A stretch of 64,000 nt of DNA, from assembly GCA_963969595.1 (NCBI GenBank), contig OZ018409.1, forward strand, positions 41,553,282 to 41,617,281, in the 5' to 3' direction. The stretch's first letter is position 1. Each line of letters starts with the position of its first letter. Positions 1 through 13,159 of this stretch are shown here, piece after piece. The notes under the pieces are model-generated. The model made no database searches, was not told where the DNA came from, and was given only the letters and a program-made list of their open reading frames with translations. The translations under genes and the position numbers were made by a program. The DNA comes from Neckera pumila (lineage: Eukaryota; Streptophyta; Bryopsida; Hypnales; Neckeraceae).

Positions 1-3000
1 ATAGCCTGCAAGAACAGTATGTTTTAAATATTAAAAATGCAATCCGCGTTGGCTAGCGGTGAAGCAGAAGTGTAGGGTTTAGGGTTCAGGGTTTAGCAAG
101 CAATCGAAATCCAGAATTCCTCGGTCCATTGCAAACTTGTTGAAAGACGAACCTGCACTGCTGCACGGTAACTCGAGGCAGGCACAAGTTTCGACGCGTT
201 GAATGATCTGACCTCTCCTTCGTACACCTTCTGTAATGGACTTCCTTGGCCATCATCCAGCAGAAGCTTATAGCTGTTGCACACAACCCCCATCTCGTTA
301 AGTTAATTCATATAGACGAAAAAATTCAAGAATCAGAAGAGTTAAGATACAGTGCACGAGGTGATCTCCTACTTCAAAAGATCTAAGCGACGTATCGACA
401 AGAATCCGTACTTGCAAAATGTAGTTCGTGACCTACATGCACTGTGGACCAAAAGTAGCTTGTGCAAACATCCAATTATCAAACTACAGCAGAGCCTCAC
501 TACAACACGAAGACGCAGGTACAATAATCATATGAATTACCTATACCCCAAACTCGAAAAACCCAAAACCTGAACCCTAGACACTACAATGTTAAGAAGA
601 CGCAGATAAAATAATCATTAACATAAACTGCCACATGCAGTACCTTGTAACTGGCATGCCGTTGTCACATGCTGGAGATGCCCATTTGATCTGCACACTA
701 GTAGGCGTGACTCTACCAAAAGTGGGTGGTAGAGGAGCACTGGGTGCAGCAGGGAGTGTTAAGGCTACCAATGTAGAGCTCGGAGCCGAAGTGCCCAAAG
801 CGTTGCGAGCTTTCACTCGAAAACTGTACTCGTTTCCAGGTGCAAGATCTGAGACTTGAGCCCTGTAAATTGGTGAACACCACCCAAGCTTCTCAATTCG
901 CATGCTTACTGAAACGAGGGTTTAGGGTTTAGGTGAGTGAAATCACTTGAAATTTGAGTAGAATAGAGGTCACAAGCATACCGAAGTTCCAGTCCATCAT
1001 AGACTACGACCCAGACTCGGGTGGTCAATTGAACTTGCTTGCTCGATTTCTTCTTTCCAGTTTTTTTACCACAGTCGAGAGTTTCTATGCTTCTTGTGTT
1101 AATCTCCACTTTCTGCATTTCCAGTGTATATCGAAGCACAGGGGAGCCATTGTCTAGCTCAGGGATCTGAAAGCATAACATCGCAATAGAAGATTACTTT
1201 CTTGTAAGTATGGTATGGATCTTGAGAGAGATTCTTACGAAATCTGAGAAGATGAGGTGTAGAAGAGAAGCAGGATGACTGACCTCCCAAATTAATGTCA
1301 ATGAAGATGATTCTGCCTCCACAACGGTAGGTGGGGCAGGTGGGCATGGAGCTGCTGCTGGAGTCATGCAGGTCGAAAAGGCACTGAATCCACTTGTCCC
1401 CGTAGCATTCTGAGCCTGCATTGAAAACCATGTACTCGGCTCAACCTTTTGAAACATGAACATGGCTGTCAAAAGCATTGGTACATTCAAAACTGGATTT
1501 CAGTATGTCGTACAAACTGCAGTCAGGAGTTCAATTGCAATCAAAACATGAAAAAAAGCATGTAGAAGCCAAAGACCCCTGCATTTCCTCGACAAGTGTT
1601 CGTAGACCCCATAAACTCCAAACCCTAAATCTTAACTACACAACGTAGGCACCACCAAATGTTACACAAAATCAGTTGCTATGTAAGAATGGGGTACCTG
1701 CACCCGGAAAGCATAGGTTGAAAATGGGCGCAGCTTCTTAACGATGAACTCATTGCTTGGCCCACTGTAGACATCATATAGTACTAATCCAGGACTGTCA
1801 GCAGAACCCTCAAATACCAGGCCTTCTTCGAGGTCATCCTCGCTCGTCCCTGACAAGAGTTCATCTTCACATGAGAGTTGTGAACTTTGAAGCAAACAAG
1901 TAGTGTACCTTAATTGACCAAGATAAATTTGACCACCTCATGGCTTGGGACGTGCATCATGATGCCGACTCCCAAGTGCAGACGCTCATAAGAATAATGT
2001 AACTTGAGATAATATAACTTCCTTGAAACAATATTTAACAATGCAATTCTACATGCAACAATAATCATCACCTTGCAGATCCAAGTTGGTAGCAGAATCA
2101 CTCTCAATGTCGGTAGGAAGGCATTTTTCACCATATCCGAGAAACAGCAACTGGAGTGTGAAGGATTCAATTGATGCACCATTGCACGGTGGAGAAAGCC
2201 AACTGCAAAGAGAAGATGAAATCCTGTCAAACCATTTCTAAAGTGTTTCTACTGTTCAATTGAAAAAAAGGCAGGACGTGCATAACAATACCAATCTTTT
2301 TTGAGGAATCAGAAATGCACATAGTAACTTCATAACCCAAACCATTCAATTTTTTTTGCAAAAATCTGAGTTAGGATCTGTTTCAAACTATTGCAAAGTA
2401 GTCATGTAGGTCACCTCAACGATACAGACTTGAAAGTCTTGTCCAGAACAATTGGGGCCTCTGGTACATTCGGTGGCAGAGAGGGCCTCCGGACCACAAC
2501 TGGCTCTGTATGTCGAAACCACTTTCAGTAGATGCATACGAACACATGACTGATTGATTCCATTTAAACATATCCCCGTAATTCCATTCATATCGGTGAA
2601 CATTCACCAACAATGTCTGAAATTGCGTTTACCCCTGTGCGCAAGTAAAATTTTCCACATGCAAGTTGCTTGAAAGAACTTAGAAATAGTTAAAGAAATG
2701 AACCCTACCACTGTAAGGGCCGGCTCCCAACATGCTGAGTGCTTGTACTCGGAAGCAATAGGTTACCCCTGGTGCCAGGCCTTCGGCAATGAATCGAGTG
2801 CTGTTGCCAAAAGTTACAGCAACAGAATTTGGTTCCTCTGTGGGTAAACTCTCGGTTGCCGAAACTTCTTCTCTCGGTGTAATGGTCCTTTGCAGTATTT
2901 CCATCTACAAACATTCGAAGCTTGACCACCTTATAAACGCATCTAACGATTGTTTCGCCGCTGAAAGGCAAATGAATTTCCCCAATGACGATATTTATCG

Positions 3001-4246
3001 AATCCCATCATTGGAATGAGCTAATTAAGCATGTGCAGTCTACAACCATTTGCTTGTGCCAACAATCATGGTTTCCGAAACAAAAAACAAAAATGAGAAC
3101 ATGGAAAGGAATTATGCTACTTGGATCTATATACGAATGTGACTGATACAGAAAATCAATCTCACGCGTGAGGCCAACGCAAGCAATCTACCGTATGGGA
3201 CCAATTGGACTGTACTGTACAAATCCATGGAACAGGACATGGCCTTCGTACCACCAAACGAAAGCCACTGATGGGAGATCCGCCATCGTGCACCGGGGGA
3301 TGCCATTCCAACACCACCTCGCTGCTGTCAACATTGGATGCGGTGAGTGCTGTTGGAGCTTCAGGTGGAGTGGGTAATGTGCTGTAGAGAGCTGCACATG
3401 ATGCCGATCAACATGGAAGGAACCCATTTACTCAGACAAGACTGAGAAAGCTTGCAATTGAAAGGAAGCTCTGCAATTCATCTCAAAGGCACTTGGAAAT
3501 TACAGAGTCAGGGAATCAATAGAAATAGAAAATGAAACACAAATTGCAACCCAAATTGTGGACTGGTGTGAATAAGTTACCGATGCTCGACCACCCATTT
3601 GTGCCCTGATTGACAGCCCGGATGTGAACTGCAGTGTGGGCACCTGTTTATAGATGGAAAACCATAAATTTGAGCCAATGAAGGTCACAACTAACATCAT
3701 TTTGAATTTAGAATGCTTGTGAAAAAAAACATGAAATTAGGTTTAGGGGTCAGTTCTCCCAAGGTGGTGCACAAGAGATGCAAACGGCAACTGAAACTGA
3801 AGTTGAAGTTTATAGAAAAAGATTAAAGAAAAGAACCTGAAGGAAGCCCGGTTAGTGTGATGGACGTGGCCTTTCCATAGTAGACTAGTGTCCATTCCAT
3901 AGCTCCAGGTAACTTCATTTTGACCTGGAATCTGGAACACACATGCAGTACTAGTTTTGTTATTGAAAAAGTAAGCTGTATGTTTCATATTATAAAAAAA
4001 AGCTAAAAAAAGTCAAATAAACACAAATTTCCCGTAAAAAGCATTGCATCAAACGAAAAAAGGTTGGAATACTTACATAGTCTCGGAATCGTGGTCAGGC
4101 GGGCACCAATCTAACGCAATGCTATTCGTGGTAGCGCTTGCGGTGATGGGAAGTTGTGATGAACCCGTGACACCGGAATTCGCATCCGGTGGCGCCGCAA
4201 TGACTTTGACCTCTTCTCCGCCCCCCACAACACTACCAACGTCCAT
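1..4246 (-). CDS. Multi-fibronectin type III domain protein (3' end beyond window)
   Basis: Exons read on the minus strand: 4246-4077, 3931-3837, 3643-3581, 3391-3192, 2904-2709, 2505-2415, 2202-2072, 1849-1698, 1415-1284, 1166-982, 904-644, 273-153, and the first five bases of another exon at 5-1. All junctions are GT-AG and phases chain without a stop, giving 599 codons before the window edge. The protein has about five fibronectin III repeats (roughly residues 15-110, 115-240, 245-365, 385-500, 520-599), each with a core Trp and the typical late Tyr-x-Phe-Arg-Val strand, for example APGVTYCFRVQA and APGNEYSFRVKARNALG. Domain three carries an acidic insertion. There is no signal peptide at the start, so a cytoplasmic protein is likely. 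Stacked FN3 domains of this type resemble the FNDC3 family; they usually bind proteins. The function in plants is not known to me. The ATG at 4246 is the first in the open frame. Confidence 0.85.
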
Positions 4247-6437
4247 AATTGCTCTCTAGAACTAGTGTCTCTTCAAAAATCAAGGACAATAACAAGGCCA
4301 ATATGTCTCTTGACCCCTATTCTAGTTTCTATTCTAAAAGGACACTATCAAACCACAGTCTAAACTACCCAGACTTTATACTACCTAGTCTAGTTTTCCT
4401 ACCGAGACACTGCCATTTGAATCTCAAGGACTCCTGCAAGAAACTAAACTAAAAACATGAAACCATTGAACAAGAGACGAAATCTATAAACCAAACTAAA
4501 AAGAGCGGTTGATGACTAAACAAAACAAGAACCTAAACATAACAAGCGTGGTCAATAGAGCGGTCGATGAATAAACAAAACAAAAGCCTAAATATAACAA
4601 GCGCGGGCGATGTATAGATTCTAGGTTATAAGCCTAAACATAACAAGCGCGGGCGATGAACAGTCTCTAGGCTGTGAGCCTAAACATAACAAGCGCGGGC
4701 GATGAACAGTCTCTAGGCTAAATAGTCTCTAGGCTGTAGCTCTAAATATAACAAATAGGGGCAATGAATAGCTCTAGGTTCTACTGCCAAATGTTTTCTT
4801 TTTGTCGCGCGCGTGAAGGATTTCGGCAGTTGCAACTATTTAAATTAGGGTTTCGGTGTTTCGGCGTCCAAGTTCTCTTCTGTGCGACGGCTTTTAGATT
4901 TTTTATTTTTAGAAACTATCATGTAATGCTTAAGGCCTTATTTAGCTAGGTTTTCAAAAATACTCCAAAAATGAGGCAATATGGATTGGAAATTTCTACC
5001 CTTTTTTTGACATTCACTTGTAATACTCCAAACATACATGCATTCCAAAAAATACTTAATTTACATATGAATCTAGCCTTCACGTAGGATACAATTGTAG
5101 GATTAAGCCTATGGATGGTTCAACTATTAAATTTGCTAGTTCTTAAAATTAAAGAAAATAAATTTGTTCTTAGAAAGTTATCTATAGTAAGTAAAAAAGC
5201 TCTTACAGCTTCCTACTAGTTTTAGTAACTACAAAATTTGAATTTTTTAGAGTTTCTTTTGGGCACCTAATTTTTTTTTTAACAAAAATTTAGTAGAAAA
5301 TGTATTGACCTTTCCTTCTTACTTTTAATTATTGTTGGATCCAATGGGATATTTACTGCTCGGCTTGCAAGTCAAATCCCCTCATTGTCATGGTAGAGTG
5401 CTCCCCATCTAATATAATTCACCAACTCTCCATCCAATCTCATTCCAAATATTAAATTATTAAGACTTCCTCAATCCATACCCTAGATATACTTGCTAAG
5501 TATGGGCTAACATTCGGTCCGTGAGGGGTCTCATCATGATTTTTTTTGTTGTTCCGGCAACTTTTGAAAAAAATTGACTCAATGCAAAATATTTTTCTTG
5601 CACTATAAAAAGAAGGAAAGGCAAAAAGATTCTACATTGAAAAAAGACCTTTCATGCTAACAATGGAAGTTTCAATTTATTGGGACACATTAGAAAGCTT
5701 AAAAGGGTATGAAAATTATAAATTTTTTTATTATGAGTCAATTTGTGGGCTTTCCATATTTTGCTAGTTTTTTTGGATTTGAAGAGGAGAATGATGAGTT
5801 TGGAAATAATAAAAAGGACCAATTCTAGATACCTTAGGGAATGTTTTTTGGGATTCCCCTCTATTATGGTGTTGTTGTGCTTGATTGCAAATGGATTCAT
5901 CTGGAGATGCTCTTATACATCTTCTTTGGCAAGCTCTATAATTAGTCAGGGGACAAAATTGGAGCTTATTTTTTTTTGGACAAAATCCGTATATTTTCTA
6001 AATGCTCCTAGCAACAAATAATGTAAAGGTTGTCCTTATTTTTTTGGTTGATTAAGGCACCCTTTCCCAAGGCCAATCACAATACTCATAGGCCTAGGAG
6101 AAGTACAAATGTAGAAATAATTGCCTCTTTAAGACCTAGGTGCAGAAACTCCAATATCTTTGGATCATCTTGGCAGATTAATGTAATATTTACACCTTAT
6201 ATTGTATTTCTTGACTTCTTTTAATTAATTTAGGGTGCATGTCCAAATATGAATTCAAAATTATTAATTGTATCATCCATGCTACTAATAAGTACCTGCT
6301 AATTTGGAGTTGGGTTGATGAGACTAGATGGGATATAGCCCTGGCCAATTTAAAAATCTATGGGTTTTTTCATTTCATTCAATGACTTTAAATAAAAAGA
6401 AAGGCTTTGCATTGACAAACGCTACAAGCTCGGAAGT
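4247..6437. other. Gene-free stretch upstream of the FN3 gene
   Basis: This stretch holds the presumed promoter and leader of the FN3 gene, the degenerate minisatellite at 4488-4775, and then about 1.6 kb of AT-rich sequence with short frames that show no codon-like pattern or recognisable protein. Nothing else can be supported. Confidence 0.6.
4488..4775. repeat. Degenerate minisatellite
   Basis: Five or so imperfect units share the core AACAAGCGCGGGCGATGAA, preceded by AGCCTAAACATA and followed by a CTCTAGGCT element. Unit length is about 45-65 bp and the outer units are more diverged. It lies about 250 bp upstream of the FN3 gene start codon. Confidence 0.75.
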
Positions 6438-7366
6438 TTAATCCCTAAAAGTCCATTGTCCCTTCGGGAGACAAATGGAATTTCTGGGCAGGTACCTACA
6501 AGCTGAAAATTTGTTGTAATTTTTTGAAACCTTTTTGAAGATAGAAAAACTACTAAGCTTTACGGGAATATAATTTTTTTTTCAATCGGTGCCCACAACG
6601 AAAAGTTATGCCCAAATAAGCTCAAAACAATGTTTGGAGGGCAATAAAAAAAAAATTGCATTTTTTTTTTTTTTTTTTAATATTTTATCTTTATAGATTA
6701 TATTTTAGTCTAATTGGAAAGCTTTGATTCATTTCATTTCGATTTTTATATGAGAAAGTCTTAGACAATCTTGTTTTTTGGGCACTTAGAGCATCTTTCT
6801 GAAAAAAATAATTTGTAGGATTCATTTCTAAATGCAATTTTTTATAATTTTTCAAAAGAAAAGGTCCACAAGGTTTAGTTTTTTTGCTAGAACAATCTCA
6901 TCATTGGGATAAGTGCTTTTTAATTCCGTATAAAAAATATGAATATTTTAGATTTTCCTTCTATCTCATACCTGCTTCTACTTAACAATTTTTTTAATAA
7001 TAAAAATAGAGTTTTTTCTTAACTTTTTTTTTTCCCCTAGACTCTCAACTCAGTTCTCCACGATCAAGATTTAAAGCTCAAAATTCTGTAGTGCAAAACA
7101 TTTAAGTTAAAAATGTTCAAAGTCATAAAATCTAGTCCCACAATGTGCTGAAAAACTTGTTTCTTTTACTTTAAATGCAGATATCTTGCAATTTGTGCGG
7201 TCAAAAATTCTGAGATTTTTCCACACATTCTCATACTATTAAGGTGTAAGATCCTATGATTAGATGTGCAAAATTTTTTTTTAATATTTTTTTTAACTTT
7301 TTGCCATAAAAATGATAGTTTGGAGGGGTTTGGGCAGAAAAATGGCCTTGGGCCTTTAGGGGTTAA
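6438..7366. mobile_element. piggyBac-like TTAA MITE, copy 1
   Basis: The element begins TTAATCCCTAAAAG and ends CCTTTAGGGGTTAA, so both ends carry TTAA next to an inverted CCC(C)TAAA terminus. It is 929 bp including both TTAA. The interior is alignable with the copies at 21682-22652, 42296-44136, 42341-43281 and 55891-56809, sharing blocks such as GGTACCTACAAGCTGAAA near the left end and GTGTAAGATCCTA near the right. No long reading frame exists, so it is non-autonomous. Assignment to piggyBac rests only on TTAA targets and CCC-starting termini. Confidence 0.8.
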
Positions 7367-8808
7367 GTAGTACCTTACTAGGCTCTGGGAGCACAATTTC
7401 TTGTTTTGAGTACGTTGATTTATTTTTGTTCTTACTGTCATACCCAAAAGTTAAGGTTGACAAAAGTACTTTTAAAATATGGAAGACAAAATTTCCAAGT
7501 TTTTTTTAATGGAAACAATCTTTTTTCTATTGTAAGGCATTCGTCAAACCACATTTGTTAACTTTAATCAATTATTAGGCAAAGAATGTTGCCTTCCAAG
7601 TTTGGTAGTGCATGAGACCTAAATTTATCAAATATCACACTACTTAAGATTAGTGCAAGCCAAGTTATTATTGTATTGCTCTCTGGAGTACTATATTAAA
7701 TTCCTAAAATAAGTAAATTTGAAGTGAAAAATTTTGCACCCTCAAAAAGTAAGATGAATCACTATAGTGCAGAAAAGAATGTTAATTGGAGTAATGAAAC
7801 TATTTACATCCATAAAAATGGATGAAATATGTGAAATGAGGACTGATACAGTAGTTTATTCACTCAAAAGTTTGTACATGAATCCAAAAAAGGAGCAATG
7901 AAAAGTAGGCTCAATTTGAAGATTTCATTCATTGAGAAAGGCCAATTATCCTCTCAATTTATTTATCACTAATGATCAATTATCATTCAATCCTTCAAAT
8001 TCAATCCTGCAAATTAAAGAGGATTCCTAAACGTTTGATCAACCAAAACGTGAGCGTCACTGTCCCAAACTGCGGCATCACCATGCTTATTATTGCCCGA
8101 TAACTTTCTCAAGCCTCCCAACTCCCAATTCTCTCAATTGATTATCTAATAACAACACTGCATAGAACATACAATTTGAAACTGTCAATGATCCAAAAAA
8201 CAAAAGTGCACTCTGGATTAAAAACATTAAATTCTTGAATTAAAAACACAACTTAGCATTCACAATGGTTCACGATGAGCCTTCACTTCTGGAAGGCACG
8301 AGAGCTCAACAGATTTCAATAGCACACAACAAGCAGACTTGTACTCTGTACAACTTCAAATATCTTTCGCAAAAATATGCGACAAAAATTATTCACAAGC
8401 AATACAATAATTAAAAATTCCTACTTTATCTCGGTTCTCGTTCAAGCCTGTCGAGCAAAGCCTGTCATTGCTTAAAAAGTAGTTTCCCGTTTATCATTTT
8501 GCAAGCTTGAAAAGCAACACCTGCAAATGAACGACAATTTTACCAGTTAGCTCAACTTCAGGATCAATATCCCCGCTTTGTAAGACCCTTCTTCACAGAT
8601 TCCAAAGGACAACAATTCAAAGCGACATGGAACAGAAACTTCAGCGTTGAGTTCCTACACATGAAGATCATAAAGATTCCTATAAACAGCCAAAAGTTTC
8701 CATCTATTTTGAATGCAAGAGAAGATACCTTTATGGAGTGCAAAAAAGGCCTTTGACAGGAGTTTGCTAACAGGTAACAAGATCGATCTATGAATCATGC
8801 CCAGAGGA
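7367..8808. other. Intergenic stretch between piggyBac-like MITE and NOL
   Basis: AT-rich sequence with no supported gene. The part from about 8250 to 8808 probably includes the 3' untranslated region of NOL, which is transcribed leftward and ends its coding part at 8809. Confidence 0.5.
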
Positions 8809-11800
8809 TCAATCCTCTGCCACGTAACGGTCTTTCCTAGCCTTGAATATCAATCTCTGCAAGGAAGTATATTAGTTAGAGATTTGGTATGTCAACCACT
8901 CGGTAGTTAAATTAGAAAATGTCCACGACCAGAAGATGGCAGCTGAATTCCGAGTGCAGTAAGTTTTGCAGCTCTTCCACAAATCTCTAAATTAGTGAAA
9001 AAGGTAGGGATAGAGAACTCACTGCTAGTATCTGAGTGTAAGCTTTGAAGCCAGTAAGGAAGCGTGTGTACGTGCTGTTATTCTTATTATCTCCAACAAT
9101 TTTCCGAACTCGTGGAACAAGAAACTTTGCAACCTAGAAGATGAGGTCACACAGTCGAGACATAGCAGTATTACTTAAACATGAGGCAATTTGGTTGACA
9201 ACAAAGTCCAAAGGAATGGGAATACAACCGAATTTACTCCTTAGGGGTACCGTGTCGCACCGTATCTGCAGGTTCTGCCAGGACGTTAATGAAGAACTTG
9301 GCCTGCAAGCCAGCAGTGTTAAACATTTATGTAAGAGGATATTAAAAGGGCAGAGTAATTAAAATCCCTACCACTGAGGTTAAATTCAGCTTATGAAACT
9401 GCAGGTATTATTATTGACGATCCAGCGCCATAGTATTCAGACTCAAGTTCCGTCCTTGTCAAAAGCACAAAGTTTTGGCATGAAGAATCTGTAAAGCACA
9501 TTACCGTCTATCTTTTTCAATTGTTTGTGCTCAAGCATGTTAGCTTCAACCGTTATTACATCAAGCGATCTTGGTGCCTAATGACCAACATACCTGACGA
9601 GTGTCACTTCCTGACATAAGAAGGTCGGTGGTCACCATGCCTGGCTGTAACCCACAAGAAGCCACAGTTGTAAATCAGTCAAGAGGAATTGTTGTGATGA
9701 GAGATTGAGATAATCACTTCACGCACTTTCTAATCACAGGGATCTTAAGAAAATTAGACAGATTCAAGAACTTCTAGACCACATCATAAAGAAAAACTTC
9801 TTCATGATTCAAGGGAAGGAGTCCCCCTGGTCACAATGATCATACAGAGGCCTCACCATGCTACAAAGTGAGAACCTCCATATGGTCGTTGTGACCAAAG
9901 GAAGACCTCCCTTTGAATAATGCGGGACATTCTCTTTACGATGATGTCTAAAAAATTCCAAAAACCATCTATTTTCGTGGAAAACCTGTTTAATGTGAAC
10001 CTGACGAAAACAGTCAGCTCGGGATTACTAGCAGCTAAAAATTGTAATCAGCGAGTGAGGAAAAAGGAATCTTGCCGATAAGTCGTGAACCACGACATTC
10101 TGAATGTTTGACTGCTTCAACTCTGCCTGTACATTAGTACCAAGACTAATCAGTCGCAACAAAGATTCCGATGCTAATAGGACATGCATCCAAACTGCCT
10201 CAGGGAAGAGTGGTAAGGATGATCTTTCCAGGATACTAAATAAAGTTATTTAGTCTTTGTATGCCTAACCTTGTAATTAGAGAATCAGAATCAGCACCAC
10301 ATTCTAACATGAATGACCCAAAATTGGCTGGCTTTATTAACTTCAATTTCACTAAGCAATTTTCTACTCCCATACAGCACTTTACTAAGTAGTAATGGCA
10401 AGATAGCAAGACAGCATATTTACTTTATACAATCATTCAATAGAATGTATTCTCAAATCCCTCAGTGCAACAGTGGGCCTCGAAAGGATGTTGTGTAGCC
10501 TTCTAGGGGAAGGTCCTCATATATAAAATTGCAGATTAGCAGTCCGCAACTTTACTCCTATGCGATTCTCGCTGGAGGAAGATTAGTCATCCAATAATCA
10601 TTCAATAATTTGGCAGGCTCGTCTTGTGACAATAGTGTAAAAGGATAAAACAAGTGGAGTGTAACACACCTGCAATGATTTTGTAAACTGTGCGAGGCTG
10701 CGTTTAGTGGCTCCGTAAGCAGCAAATCTGTCAACCAAAAGAAATCTCTCAGCAAAAAGCAGTACGAAATTGACTAAGGACATTACCATAGTGCACCAGG
10801 CGCAGGCAACATCATTACTGGTGGGCGAGTCCACAGGCATAAATGGTAAATGAAAGTTCTTTCTTTTTTCCTCATTTTATGGATTTTCAGCCCAGAAAGA
10901 ATCGTGCTTCTTCATAGCCATGTTTCATGTGCCACATATGAGGGATGACAAACCTTGGTGTTGGATTGCCATCAGCTCCTGCACCATCCATGTTGAAAAT
11001 GTGTCCGCCTCTGCGCTGGTCCCTCATTACCCTGATAGCCTAATCACCATAATCAACCCTTGCAATTTAGATCTCAGGGTTTAAACTAAGGAGTATTCAA
11101 ATGAAACTGAAGATCACCACAATTTCCACCTCGTGCCATTTTTCCGCCTCCACCATAAAATTTGAAAACGTTTGAAACTGGACATACTCGTCAAGTGCAC
11201 AATAAAAGAAAAATAGAATCAAAGAAGCCGATATTTTGTGCGGTGAAATTGACCATCTATGATATTTCTGTGATGAAGAAAACTACCAAACTATGAGCGT
11301 GAGGGATGAGCAACAAAATGAGGATCTTCATAAAGCTTCTCAGAAACTAAGCCCTTCTTGTTGCAAAATGATACGACCAAACAAAATGAATCGAAGGGCC
11401 ACACCACCCAGTCCATGAAGGAGTCAGAGCTTGAACACGTGTGTACCTGCCGGCAGCAGAGCATCACGCCAAGGGTGTTGGTTTCCACTATCTCCCTGCA
11501 AAATGTCATCCAGCTCAAACGCCAAGTTAGCTGGAAAACTAGAAGGAAAAAGCATAGATTTGAACATGCTGGCAACCCAAGTTTCTGTACACAACACAAA
11601 AGAAATGGGTGCAACTCAATCGACAACCAAACAATTGCACTTTCAGGTGGACAGAAAACTGGAGCAACGGAGACCACACTTTCCTTACATGATGTCAGCA
11701 TCATCGGAGTCTACGAGGGAGTTGTATTTGTATGCGTTTGTGCCGGCATTGTTTATCTGCCGAAAGTTCAAGGAAACACTTATCAGCTTGCTGTCCAGAA

Positions 11801-13159
11801 AGCAATCAATTCCAAATTTATTCAAGAATGAAAAAAAAGGGTAAATTCAACTGTTTCTGGAACTTTTAGACATCATAATCAGAATAGTCTTCAAAATATG
11901 GGAAGGCTCCCCATGGTATTAGTCATATAATCACTATGATCATATTGGAGACTGCCCCATAAATCATGGAGGAGATTCTATTTACGATGCCTTCTTAATG
12001 GTTTTGAAACACTCTAATTTTACTGAAAAGCATTTTCATTGATACCAGTGTTGATCACAAGTCCTCACCCAAATATCGACATATCCGAGGTTGGTCTTCA
12101 CATAATCAGTCAAAGCCTGAATGCTTTTTGCATCTCGGACATCAAACGCCTTGCCCTGTAAAAACCCAGAAGATAACATCAGAGCACAAGCACTTGTAGT
12201 CACCAAAGAATTGGAACACATGATGTGAACATATACACTCAAGATTGAAGCCCTCACCCAAACGCGTTCCTCCCCGAACTGGCTCCGAAGCTCCTGGACT
12301 ACATTTTGCACCCTCTCCTCTGTAGGAAAAAGAAATCATTCAGAACAAACATTCAGAGCCCACAGAATGCGGTACTAAAAACCGAAATGACTTACACTAC
12401 AAACAACCTGTCTGAGGCTTACACTACAAGCAAGTTTCATACCTGACCGCGAGCAAACAACCACGTTATCGCCATTCCGAAGAAACTCCTCCGTGAGAGC
12501 CAGACCAATACCTACCAATCCAAGGCTCTTGTCAAATAGTTTACCATAAGCATCAAAGTTCACAAAGTTTTCCATCAAGTGTCCACTGACCTAATGCACA
12601 TCTCAAATAGTTTTCCATCAAGTGAACCCTCACATAGTTTTCCACAAAGATTCAAAGTTTTCCATCAAGTGTCCACTGACCTAATGGAATCTCACATAGT
12701 TTTCCACAAAGTATCAAAGTTTTTCCATCGAGTATCCACTGATCTAATGGATACTCACATAGTTTTCCACAACCATCAAAGTCTTCCCATCGTAAGATTT
12801 GGTTTCCATCACAATTATGCCTCACTCTAGTTCTCCAATTCATTGCAATTCACATTCATGAGCTTCAGGGATTCTTTACCTTTCGTGGAGCCTGTGACGA
12901 GCACATTAAACGGGGACACTGTCGTCCTTGAAGCTGAGAGCTCCGGCACCCCGCCCTCTTTAGCAGGCGCCATGCTGCAGCTCACACTGCTCCTTCGCAA
13001 TTGAGGAGCTTCAAAATGAAGAAGATAACTGCACCCATTTTGCTGCACCCCAAGCTTGCTGCAATTTCCCGAAACTCCTCTCAAGGACAACACCCGAGTC
13101 TTGTTCCTTCTTGGACCAGCAGCCAGAGCAGGAAGTGACACCGCCATGGCCATAGCCAT
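8809..13159 (-). CDS. NOL: Chlorophyll(ide) b reductase NOL, chloroplast SDR
   Basis: Thirteen exons on the minus strand: 13159-12880, 12511-12443, 12319-12258, 12155-12069, 11756-11689, 11495-11447, 11039-10954, 10727-10670, 10126-10076, 9644-9594, 9302-9261, 9133-9023, 8856-8809. They join in phase to 353 residues. It is a short-chain dehydrogenase: cofactor motif TGSTKGIG at residues 89-96, NNAG at 168-171, and catalytic Tyr238/Lys242 in YGATK. Stretches such as VVVHDLSPGMVTTDLLMSG and AKFFINVLAEPAD are characteristic of NOL, which with NYC1 reduces chlorophyll b to 7-hydroxymethyl chlorophyll a during light-harvesting complex breakdown. The first 60 or so residues are Ala/Ser/Arg-rich with few acids, as in a chloroplast transit peptide. 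The first of three clustered ATGs (13159) was chosen. Intron 9 has a GC donor. It is divergently arranged with the UNC-50 gene. Confidence 0.93.
9795..9970. repeat. Inverted-repeat-like sequence in a NOL intron
   Basis: Within the intron between exons 9 and 10 (10075-9645), GGTCACAATGATCATA and TATGGTCGTTGTGACC form a partial inverted pair. The tail containing TTTACGATG resembles the end of a similar segment at about 11870-12015 in the intron between exons 4 and 5. Probably two decayed copies of one small mobile element; exact ends are not visible. Confidence 0.35.
12554..12795. repeat. Minisatellite in intron 1 of NOL
   Basis: About four imperfect units of roughly 62-66 bp, each with TTTTCCATCAAGTGTCCACT or a close variant followed by GACCTAATG and CACATAGTTTTCCACAA. 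The array lies wholly inside the first NOL intron (12879-12512). Confidence 0.85.

Noticed and set aside
72..96. Telomere-like AGGGTTTAGGGTT run
   Set aside because: Only about three imperfect units inside an FN3 gene intron; short telo-box sequences are common in plants and a similar short one occurs near 918.
11358..11844. Two plus-strand frames of 137-157 codons
   Set aside because: They lie antisense over NOL exons 5 and 6, which are strongly supported; they are shadows.
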